This document shows, one piece after another, positions 1 to 5,262 of a DNA stretch of 5,279 nucleotides (position 1 is its first letter; each line of letters starts with the position of its first letter). The stretch is from JALVIU01 sp964462295 (GTDB taxonomy: Bacteria; Atribacterota; JALVIU01): positions 1 through 5,279 of the forward strand of contig CAYWXH010000104.1 of assembly GCA_964462295.1 (NCBI GenBank), given 5' to 3'. Position numbers and translations under genes: made by a program. The notes beneath the pieces are model-generated. The model was not told the DNA's origin and ran no database searches. It saw only the letters and a list, made by a program, of their open reading frames with translations.

Positions 1-51
1 TATAATAAAATAAAAAAATCGAAAAAGAGAAAAATATAATAAGGAGGAAAT
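1..51 (+). promoter_or_regulatory. Leader of the malic enzyme gene with strong ribosome binding site
   Basis: This is a very A-rich leader. AAGGAGG at 41-47 is an almost perfect Shine-Dalgarno sequence, four bases before the ATG at 52, and it fixes the start codon. TATAAT occurs at 1-6 and again at 35-40. The second copy is too close to the ribosome binding site to be a useful -10 box, because transcription would begin inside the Shine-Dalgarno. The first copy is possible, but any -35 box would lie outside the window. The ribosome binding site is clear and the promoter is only a suggestion. Confidence 0.6.
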
Positions 52-1233
52 ATGTCTTACAGAGAAAAGGCGTTAAGATTACATAAGGAGCTTAGGGGAA
101 AGATAGAGGTAATCTCTAAGAAAAAGGTAGAAAACAGAGAAGACTTATCTACAGTTTATACACCAGGTGTGGCATACCCTTGTCTTGAGATAGAAAAAGA
201 TCCGGAACTTGCGTACAGATATACGGCAAAAGGGAACCTCGTAGCAGTTGTGACAGATGGGAGTGCAGTCCTTGGACTTGGCAATATAGGGGCCCTTGCA
301 GGGATGCCTGTGATGGAGGGGAAATGCGTACTTTTTAAAGAATTTGGTGGGGTTGATGCTTTCCCCATAATGCTTTCCACACAAGACCCAGATGAGATAG
401 TAGAGACAGTGGTAAGGATTGCACCAGGTTTTGGAGGTATAAACCTTGAAGATATCTCTGCCCCCCGCTGTTTCTACATAGAACGGGAGATCCAAAAGAG
501 GGTAGATATCCCTATATTCCACGATGACCAACACGGGACAGCCATTGTAACCCTTGCAGGACTTATAAATGCCTTAAAGATTGTAAGAAAAAAGATGGAA
601 GAGATAAAAGTAGTTATAAATGGTGCAGGAAGTGCAGGCATTGCAATTACCAAAATACTTCTCTCATCAGGGGTAAAGGATATAGTACTTGTGGATAGAA
701 GGGGTATTATATATGAAGGAAGGGAAGGATTAAATGAGGCAAAAGAGGAAATAGCAAAGATTACAAATCCCAAACACCTAAAGGGAGGACTTAAAGATGC
801 GACAGTGGGAAGAGATGTATTTATAGGTGTCTCTGCCAAAGATGTCCTCACACCTGAGATGGTAAAAACCATGGCACCTGACCCCATAATATTTGCTATG
901 GCAAATCCGGATCCTGAGATAAGACCTGAGCTTGCAAAAGAGGCAGGTGCAAGAATAGTTGCCACAGGAAGGTCAGATTATCCCAATCAGATAAATAATG
1001 TACTTGCATTTCCTGGAGTATTTAGGGGGGCACTTGATGTAGGTGCAACATGTATAAATGAAGAGATGAAAAAGGCGGCAGCCTATGCTATAGCAAACAT
1101 TATTCCTGAGGATGAACTAAGAGAAGATTACATAATTCCCAACCCCTTCAATAAAGAGATAGCAAGGCGTGTAGCAAAAGAGGTAAAAGAGGCGGCCATA
1201 AAGACAAAAGTTATAAGAAAAACTAAGAGATAG
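52..1233 (+). CDS. Malic enzyme, short bacterial form (oxaloacetate-decarboxylating malate dehydrogenase)
   Basis: Cytosolic enzyme that oxidatively decarboxylates L-malate to pyruvate and CO2, reducing NAD(P)+ and linking C4 acids to pyruvate. The 393 aa match the short bacterial form, without the phosphotransacetylase-like C-terminal domain of MaeB. The N-terminal malic domain has YTPGVA (36-41, catalytic Tyr36), MEGK with the probable general-base Lys91, NLEDI (131-135) with metal ligands Glu132/Asp133, and HDDQHGTA (157-164) with a further acidic ligand. The NAD-binding domain begins at GAGSAG (191-196). It continues with VLVDRRG (212-218), MANPDPEI (283-290) and NQINNVLAFPGVFRGALD (312-329). 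Asp215 at the end of the second strand usually favours NAD+, but short malic enzymes with similar sequences can prefer NADP+, so cofactor choice is open. The ATG at 52 follows AAGGAGG and the motif spacing is intact. The gene ends with Lys-Arg-stop inside a hairpin shared with the convergent gene. Confidence 0.96.
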   Translation: MSYREKALRLHKELRGKIEVISKKKVENREDLSTVYTPGVAYPCLEIEKDPELAYRYTAKGNLVAVVTDGSAVLGLGNIGALAGMPVMEGKCVLFKEFGGVDAFPIMLSTQDPDEIVETVVRIAPGFGGINLEDISAPRCFYIEREIQKRVDIPIFHDDQHGTAIVTLAGLINALKIVRKKMEEIKVVINGAGSAGIAITKILLSSGVKDIVLVDRRGIIYEGREGLNEAKEEIAKITNPKHLKGGLKDATVGRDVFIGVSAKDVLTPEMVKTMAPDPIIFAMANPDPEIRPELAKEAGARIVATGRSDYPNQINNVLAFPGVFRGALDVGATCINEEMKKAAAYAIANIIPEDELREDYIIPNPFNKEIARRVAKEVKEAAIKTKVIRKTKR

Positions 1234-1253
1234 GGGATATCCTCTATCTCTTA
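1224..1253. terminator. Shared convergent terminator hairpin containing both stop codons
   Basis: Positions 1224-1236 pair with 1241-1253 around an ATAT loop. This gives ten perfect pairs, one G-U pair in the plus-strand RNA (a mismatch in the minus-strand RNA) and two G-C pairs. The stem contains the TAG of the malic enzyme (1231-1233) and the TAG of the glycosyltransferase (1246-1244). In the minus direction the stem is followed by GTTTTTCTT, a good terminator T-tract. In the plus direction it is followed only by an AT-rich stretch, so termination there is probably weaker. Position between two convergent genes strongly favours a bidirectional terminator. Confidence 0.8.
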
Positions 1254-1963
1254 TAATATACATCCTTAAGTTTTTTAAGATCTTTAAAAAATTGAAAAAT
1301 AGCAGAAAAATTCACACTACTTCTCTTAGGGGCCTTTATTTTTACAGGAATATCACAGGGCTTTGCACCTAATTTCCTAAGAAGGATAGCACTTTCTACC
1401 TCAAAGGCAAATCCATCGATCCTGACCCTTCTCATCTGGTCTATGCTCTTTATGATATCTGCCTTATAGATCTTGGCACCTGTTTGCGTATCCTTTATAT
1501 CTATATCAAAAAATCTATGTATGGCTTTATTTATTATCTTACTTCCAATATTTCGAAAAGTACTTCTATCTACAATAGAATCCTCATGATACTTATTGGC
1601 ATACACCATATCACAATCTCCCTTTTTTATCCTTTCATAAAGGGCCTTTATTATTTCAGGGTCTATATCATCATCTGCATCTATATAAAGGATGTACTTT
1701 CCTCGTGCACGTTCTACCCCTTCAAAAATATTGTACCCTTTCCCTTTGTTCTCATTCATACAGATCATATCTATATGAAGTCGGCCAAGTGCCCTTGAAA
1801 ATGCATTACACAATCCCAAAACCCGGTAATATGCGATAATAATTATCTCAAAGGGTATCCCAAGGGTTTTTGCTACTTTTAATTTATCCGTAGCTGTTCC
1901 CAATATACGGAGTTCCTCATATGCAGGTATTACTATAGAGAGTTCTATTTTATCTTCGTACAT
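1244..1963 (-). CDS. Family 2 glycosyltransferase, DPM1/ALG5-like, with atypical donor-binding motif
   Basis: Probable cytosolic or membrane-associated GT-A glycosyltransferase of 239 aa. Relatives move a hexose from a nucleotide sugar to polyprenyl (dolichyl/undecaprenyl) phosphate. Visible motifs are SIVIPAYEE (9-17), NKGKGYNIFEGVERARG (72-88), YIDADDD (93-99) with the metal-binding DxD, DTQTGAKIY (158-166) and GFAFEVE (184-190). All are typical of the dolichyl-phosphate mannose/glucose synthase subgroup. No transmembrane segment is evident. Oddly, the usual VDDGS motif after the first strand is absent: residues 38-50 read FEIIIIAYYRVLG, so the aspartate contacting the nucleobase is missing. 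Other frames do not restore it. The ATG at 1963 lies inside the end of the upstream membrane protein gene, 19 nt overlapping, with GAGG at 1971-1968 as ribosome binding site, implying coupled translation. A polyprenyl-phosphate sugar synthase role is inferred from the family. Confidence 0.87.
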   Translation of the reverse strand: MYEDKIELSIVIPAYEELRILGTATDKLKVAKTLGIPFEIIIIAYYRVLGLCNAFSRALGRLHIDMICMNENKGKGYNIFEGVERARGKYILYIDADDDIDPEIIKALYERIKKGDCDMVYANKYHEDSIVDRSTFRNIGSKIINKAIHRFFDIDIKDTQTGAKIYKADIIKSIDQMRRVRIDGFAFEVESAILLRKLGAKPCDIPVKIKAPKRSSVNFSAIFQFFKDLKKLKDVYYKR

Positions 1964-1971
1964 ATCGCCTC
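1945..1971 (-). promoter_or_regulatory. Overlapping stop/start junction with internal ribosome binding site
   Basis: The GT2 ATG (1963-1961) lies upstream of the membrane protein's TAG (1947-1945), in a different frame, so 19 nt are shared. GAGG at 1971-1968, within the last codons of the membrane protein, is four bases before the ATG. This arrangement usually gives translational coupling and fixed stoichiometry of the two products. Confidence 0.7.
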
Positions 1972-3741
1972 ATAAGAATAGATATATGTATCCCCTTCAT
2001 GATACAGGGGTTTTATTCCCGAAAGTAAAGTCTTTGCAATATCATCCTGGTCTATCTTACGATCTATAAATTTATCATGTCCACTAAAATAAAGATACTT
2101 CAAATTATACTTTTTCATCACCCTACACAGATTATAAAGTGCACGTTTTGGGTCTTTTTTGTATGTATCCAAAAATGAGTAATACTCCCTCCTTCTTCCA
2201 TAGGTATCATACCCTGCAGACATGGCAAAATAGTCCCATCCAAAAAAGATTCGACGACCTGCTACATCAAGGGGGGCTACTATATATGTAACATTTAAAA
2301 ACTTATCCTCTGGTCTTGTATGTGCAAGTACCCATCTTGAAATAGGGTTATAGTTTGGTTTCTCCCATCCCATATAAGTATTATTAAATATAGGAACATA
2401 ATCCAAAAAGATATTAAATATAAGGAAAAACAAGATTACCACAATAACTGCTTGACCTAAAAAACCCCTCCTAAAAATCTTTACAAAGGCATATGCTGTA
2501 TATATCTCCCATATAAGAATACTGAAATTTATAAACTTATGATTTATAGCAACATCTATGGAAAATACCACAATATTTGCCATTATAAATACAGTCCATG
2601 ATAGGACAAAGAGGGAAATATTAAGTATTTTTTCGTTTTTTGATAATCTATTTTTCAAAGATAGGATAAAACCAATTATGGCAAAAAAAGGAAGTACTCC
2701 CAAGTTAAACAGCATATATATAAACCACTTGGCTATATTGGGCACTTTAAGGGGCCAAAGCATCTTGGCAGATCTGTACAAAAATCCCCAATATATCCGT
2801 ATAACCTTTAGGCCATCAGGACGGGTAAACTGAGAATATGCAAGCTCCAAAAATAAAAGCACAAGCAAAAATGAGACAATAAGCCCTACACTAAGTAATA
2901 AGATATTCAGTATCTCTTCTCTTTTTTTGACCCTTTCCATGTTTTTCCAATTAAAAATTAAGTATAAACCCCTTATCCCTATATAGATACCCCAAAACAT
3001 AAGAGAGACTATAAGCATCCCCTTATGTATATATACAAGTGCAACAAGTAGTCCCATACCTTCTAAAACAATAATCAATTTGAGAAAAATAGCCTGAGTT
3101 TTATAAAAAAGCAAGGATACAAGATATATAAGAAGGAAAGTGAGAGCAAAGCCGAAGGCAAGATGTCTTTGATTAAAATATATATTTAAATTCCAAAAGA
3201 CAGAGATCATACATCCATCCCATGGGCCAAAACAGGTGTATTCTTTTAATTTTGGTAAGTCTATGAGCCAACTGGAGCCATGTTTTAAAAGATAGAAATA
3301 CCATGTAAGGGAAAAATCAAGAAATGGTAAAGATGCGGCAATATAGGGTGCTATCTTATCCTTTGAGATATATTTTGTAAAAAAATAGATAAAAAATACC
3401 ATAAGGAAAAACCCTAATATACTTAAAAGATTCACCGCATAGCTAAATGGAAGGCCAAGTCTTTCAAGATATGCAGCTATTATATGAAAACCATAATGAT
3501 AATTTATCTTCTCACCCACAAATAAGGGATATTCTATAGGATGAAAGTTTCCCCCATAGTAAAATGATTGGATAAGTGGAATATGAACCATAAAATCACT
3601 ATGAATAAAGGCATGTACCATAATATATTTATTATTTTCCCAGAGGGTAGAAAACATAAGAAAAGTTATCAATAATAATATACCTATCCAAAAAATAATG
3701 GAGAAAGTTAGGGGGTTTTTCCATCTTTTTGTATGTTCCAC
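1945..3741 (-). CDS. Polytopic membrane protein, probable GT-C-type glycosyltransferase
   Basis: A 598-aa integral membrane protein with about ten to eleven hydrophobic segments, for example near residues 11-30, 101-120, 195-213, 217-238, 240-262, 278-302, 338-362, 371-395, 402-418 and 427-447. A mostly hydrophilic tail of about 150 residues follows. The first loop has HSDFMVHIPLIQSF (47-60), where Asp49 sits where GT-C enzymes carry their catalytic acidic residue. It continues with HPIEYPLFVGEKINYHYGF (67-85), a pattern I associate with large hypothetical GT-C-like membrane proteins of uncultured bacteria. The tail has GRRIFFGWDYF (495-505) and GYDTYGRR (510-517). GT-C enzymes take sugars from polyprenyl-phosphate donors outside the membrane, which fits the overlapping GT2 gene downstream. 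Translation starts at GTG (3741), with GAGG at 3751-3748; no better start is seen. Membrane nature is sure, while activity, donor and acceptor are inferred. Confidence 0.78.
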   Translation of the reverse strand: MEHTKRWKNPLTFSIIFWIGILLLITFLMFSTLWENNKYIMVHAFIHSDFMVHIPLIQSFYYGGNFHPIEYPLFVGEKINYHYGFHIIAAYLERLGLPFSYAVNLLSILGFFLMVFFIYFFTKYISKDKIAPYIAASLPFLDFSLTWYFYLLKHGSSWLIDLPKLKEYTCFGPWDGCMISVFWNLNIYFNQRHLAFGFALTFLLIYLVSLLFYKTQAIFLKLIIVLEGMGLLVALVYIHKGMLIVSLMFWGIYIGIRGLYLIFNWKNMERVKKREEILNILLLSVGLIVSFLLVLLFLELAYSQFTRPDGLKVIRIYWGFLYRSAKMLWPLKVPNIAKWFIYMLFNLGVLPFFAIIGFILSLKNRLSKNEKILNISLFVLSWTVFIMANIVVFSIDVAINHKFINFSILIWEIYTAYAFVKIFRRGFLGQAVIVVILFFLIFNIFLDYVPIFNNTYMGWEKPNYNPISRWVLAHTRPEDKFLNVTYIVAPLDVAGRRIFFGWDYFAMSAGYDTYGRRREYYSFLDTYKKDPKRALYNLCRVMKKYNLKYLYFSGHDKFIDRKIDQDDIAKTLLSGIKPLYHEGDTYIYSYEAICTKIK

Positions 3742-3768
3742 AGCTCACCTCTCAAATCTATTAAAAAT

Positions 3769-3777
3769 ATTATAACA
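3769..3777 (-). promoter_or_regulatory. Extended -10 promoter of the membrane protein/GT2 operon
   Basis: Read on the minus strand, the sequence is TGTTATAAT: a perfect TATAAT (3774-3769) preceded by the TGn extension (3777-3775). No convincing -35 box lies 16-18 nt upstream, where the upstream operon's terminator stem and T-tract sit. Extended -10 promoters can work without one. Initiation near 3762 would leave a leader of about 20 nt before the GTG start. Its placement directly after a terminator and before a new gene supports the call, but AT-rich DNA yields TATAAT by chance fairly often. Confidence 0.55.
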
Positions 3778-3786
3778 TAGAAAATG

Positions 3787-3807
3787 AAAAAAGGGCCCGA
3801 AGGCCCC
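3787..3807 (-). terminator. Intrinsic terminator of the NifU-like/DUF364 operon
   Basis: On the minus strand GGGCC (3806-3802) pairs with GGCCC (3797-3793) around a TTCG tetraloop, a particularly stable loop. G3807 can add a G-U pair, and six T residues (3792-3787) follow directly. It begins 18 nt after the DUF364 stop codon. This is a textbook Rho-independent terminator and separates this operon from the membrane protein gene. Confidence 0.9.
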
Positions 3808-3824
3808 AAATTATTTTTTAAAAG

Positions 3825-4556
3825 TTATTTTTTCACAATAGACAGCTTTTTTGCATATCTTAGTACCTGTCTTGTCCCTCCCCCTTGACTTATAATTTCA
3901 AGGATCTTCTCCGTATCTATGGGTTTTGTACCTGAAATCATATCCACATATTCTAAGATATAAGGGGAAAAATTGGCACTTGGCCCAAGGAGGATCTTTT
4001 CGGCATCACCTGCCCAAGAAACTATATCCAAAAATGTCCTATTTATAAGAGTCGTTGCTGTTATAATGGCAACATCACATCTTGGTAGGATATCTCGTGC
4101 CGCCCAATCTGGATATGCATCCAAAAAGGGCCTTTTTTCAAAAATATATAATCTCTTTACAATAGGTTTTAATATCTTTATTATAGGGTTAAATCTTCCC
4201 ACCATCCCCACAGTTTTCCCAGAGAAGTCAAACCATTCTGTTACATCTCCCTCCATATTGCTCTCAATTTTTGAGTTTATTATAGCATTCAGAGTGGCAA
4301 GGCCAATAGATGAGCTTATAACACCTGGATAAAACCAAAGTGTTGCAAGGTCATAGGCACTAAGCCCAGAAAATGTCCCTGCCTTATCCATTACACTACA
4401 GGTTGGAGGAAGTTCATCTCGAAGTGTATAGGAAAGACCTAACGTACCATCATCCAAAAGTACGCCAATATACCCTATACCTACCCGTACATCTACTACT
4501 TCTCTTTTTTTAAGCTCATCTTCAATACTTTCTACGATCTTCTCATAAAGGGCCAT
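3825..4556 (-). CDS. DUF4213/DUF364 protein (putative heavy-metal chelation, Rossmann-like domain)
   Basis: Predicted soluble cytosolic protein of 243 aa, with no signal peptide or membrane segment seen. The N-terminal part matches DUF4213: VGIGYIGVLLDDGTLGLSYT (25-44), then a conserved-looking SAYDLATLW (66-74) and SSSIGLATLNAIIN (81-94). The C-terminal half matches DUF364: VGMVGRFNPII (116-126) resembles a Rossmann-type loop, followed by CDVAIITATTLINRTF (160-175) and LLGPSANFSPYI (189-200). The family is annotated as putative heavy-metal chelation from structures; I know of no firmly established reaction. The ATG at 4556 has AAGGAGGA four bases upstream. The gene starts 10 nt after the NifU-like gene and is followed by a strong terminator, so the two form an operon. 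That pairing suggests handling of a metal or metallocofactor, which is inference. Family assignment is from motif memory. Confidence 0.85.
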   Translation of the reverse strand: MALYEKIVESIEDELKKREVVDVRVGIGYIGVLLDDGTLGLSYTLRDELPPTCSVMDKAGTFSGLSAYDLATLWFYPGVISSSIGLATLNAIINSKIESNMEGDVTEWFDFSGKTVGMVGRFNPIIKILKPIVKRLYIFEKRPFLDAYPDWAARDILPRCDVAIITATTLINRTFLDIVSWAGDAEKILLGPSANFSPYILEYVDMISGTKPIDTEKILEIISQGGGTRQVLRYAKKLSIVKK

Positions 4557-4569
4557 TTTATCCTCCTTA
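4557..4569 (-). promoter_or_regulatory. Ribosome binding site overlapping the upstream stop codon
   Basis: AAGGAGGA (4568-4561) precedes the DUF364 ATG by four bases. Its first two A residues are also part of the TAA stop (4569-4567) of the NifU-like gene. A ribosome terminating on the first gene is thus placed directly on the second gene's Shine-Dalgarno, favouring coupled expression. Confidence 0.75.
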
Positions 4570-4932
4570 ATTATCGGGGAATTCTTTAAGTACTGATGTT
4601 ACAAGCTCATATATCTTGGGTGATTCACCACCTAAGATATCTTTTATATCCTCATGTGTCATATTTTTTAGATCTTTTAAGGTTTTCCCTTTTGCAAACC
4701 TACATATCACATCTGCAACTATATAAGAAGGGGGGATACAATAATTACAAACATAGGAGATCTCCTCTATCATATCTTTATTTTTCTTAATAAAAAAGGA
4801 TATATCATCTTGACTTCCTCCCCCTTTACACCCTTCTCCTTCTATCTTAATATCATAATTGGGTAACTCTCCCTTATATGGAAAACTTTCATTTTTTATT
4901 TTTTCAAAATATTGCCTCATAATCTCATCCAT
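4567..4932 (-). CDS. Small NifU/IscU-like Fe-S scaffold family protein, atypical cysteine set
   Basis: A 121-aa predicted soluble protein resembling the NifU N-terminal/IscU scaffold domain, on which Fe-S clusters are built before transfer to target proteins. The fold is suggested by GCKGGGSQDDISFFIK (34-49), matching the first scaffold cysteine and its nearby aspartate. Further support is VCNYC (61-65) aligned with the second cysteine region, then AKGKTLKDLKNMTHEDIKDILGG (80-102, the KGKT helix and the following IxxxLGG segment). Cysteines are Cys35, Cys62, Cys65 and Cys77. The third canonical site, His-Cys in IscU, appears as Tyr108-Glu109 in KIYEL, so the ligand set differs. The ATG at 4932 is preceded by GGAGG (4945-4941, eight bases away); an ATG at 4936 is out of frame and stops at once. 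It is first in an operon with DUF364. Family membership is likely; specialised cofactor assembly or transfer is inference, and classical scaffold activity is uncertain. Confidence 0.8.
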   Translation of the reverse strand: MDEIMRQYFEKIKNESFPYKGELPNYDIKIEGEGCKGGGSQDDISFFIKKNKDMIEEISYVCNYCIPPSYIVADVICRFAKGKTLKDLKNMTHEDIKDILGGESPKIYELVTSVLKEFPDN

Positions 4933-4960
4933 TCATCTCACCTCCAGTTTGATTATTTCG

Positions 4961-4989
4961 ATTATACACTATTTCGCATGTTTTTACAA
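4961..4989 (-). promoter_or_regulatory. Sigma-70-type promoter of the NifU-like/DUF364 operon
   Basis: On the minus strand TTGTAA (4989-4984, four of six bases matching TTGACA) is separated by exactly 17 nt from a perfect TATAAT (4966-4961). Transcription would begin near 4954, leaving a leader of about 20 nt that contains the GGAGGTGA ribosome binding site. It is the best promoter in the window. The palindromic repeat cluster begins immediately behind its -35 box, and no obvious operator is seen inside it. Confidence 0.78.
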
Positions 4990-5004
4990 GACTCCAAAAG
5001 ACCG

Positions 5005-5081
5005 ACCACTGGAAATTGTCATTGCGAGGACCGCTCTCCTCTTGTCATTGCGAGCACCACGAAGTGGTGCGAAGCAATCTC
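5005..5081 (+). repeat. Composite repeat unit A (half site plus full palindrome)
   Basis: The unit starts with ACCACT (5005-5010), has a solitary core GTCATTGCGAGG at 5018-5029, and 26 nt later a full element (5044-5081). In the full element GCACCAC (5054-5060) and GTGGTGC (5064-5070) form a perfect 7-bp stem with a GAA loop. ATTGC (5047-5051) and GCAAT (5074-5078) can close an outer stem. Unit B at 5186-5262 repeats the same order and the same total length of 77 nt. Confidence 0.85.
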
Positions 5082-5126
5082 TCTCTTCCGACTCCCCATT
5101 CTCGTTCGTACGAGTCCCAGGTACCA

Positions 5127-5170
5127 GAGATTGCCACGTCGGGACAAAAAACGTCCCTCCTCGCAATGAC
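5127..5170 (-). repeat. Inverted full palindromic element between units A and B
   Basis: GAGATTGC (5127-5134) and CTCGCAATGAC (5160-5170) are the reverse complements of the two ends of the full elements in units A and B. Inside, GGGAC (5141-5145) and GTCCC (5153-5157) form a 5-bp stem around an A-rich loop, so the internal hairpin differs from those of the direct copies. No half site follows at the spacing seen in units A and B, so this copy is a simple element rather than a composite one. Confidence 0.82.
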
Positions 5171-5185
5171 GTTAGGGGAGAAGCC

Positions 5186-5262
5186 ACCACTCTGGATACC
5201 GTCATTGCGAGGCCCACTACACCCTTGTCATTGCGAGCCTGCGAAGCAGGCGTGGCAATCTC
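5186..5262 (+). repeat. Composite repeat unit B (half site plus full palindrome)
   Basis: The unit starts with ACCACT (5186-5191), has the solitary core at 5201-5212 and the full element at 5227-5262, again 26 nt apart. The internal hairpin is GCCTGC (5237-5242), loop GAA, GCAGGC (5246-5251): a different stem sequence from unit A with the same loop, which points to compensatory change. ATTGC (5230-5234) and GCAAT (5255-5259) form the outer stem. Both core copies lie exactly 183 nt from their counterparts in unit A. Confidence 0.85.

Noticed and set aside
35..40. TATAAT as -10 box of the malic enzyme gene
   Set aside because: Transcription from it would begin inside the Shine-Dalgarno sequence, leaving no usable ribosome binding site.
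145..965. Long antisense frames within the malic enzyme gene
   Set aside because: The plus-strand gene has complete catalytic motifs over the same bases. The antisense frames lack recognisable domains and show composition expected of shadows.
1484..1798. Plus-strand frame of 104 codons opposite the GT2 gene
   Set aside because: It lies opposite conserved GT2 motifs, is rich in Tyr and Ile from reverse AT-rich codons, and has no clear ribosome binding site.
1814..1852. A local frameshift explaining the missing DDGS motif of the GT2
   Set aside because: I read the three frames across the segment and none gives a DDGS-like sequence; motifs on both sides are in the same frame, so divergence is the simpler reading.
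3785..3790. TTTTCA as -35 box for the membrane protein promoter
   Set aside because: It is only 10 nt from the -10 box and belongs mostly to the terminator's T-tract; the extended -10 motif is the better explanation.
5018..5237. Possible CRISPR array
   Set aside because: The cores are short, occur in both orientations, have unequal spacing and are part of palindromes; there are no uniform spacers and no cas genes.
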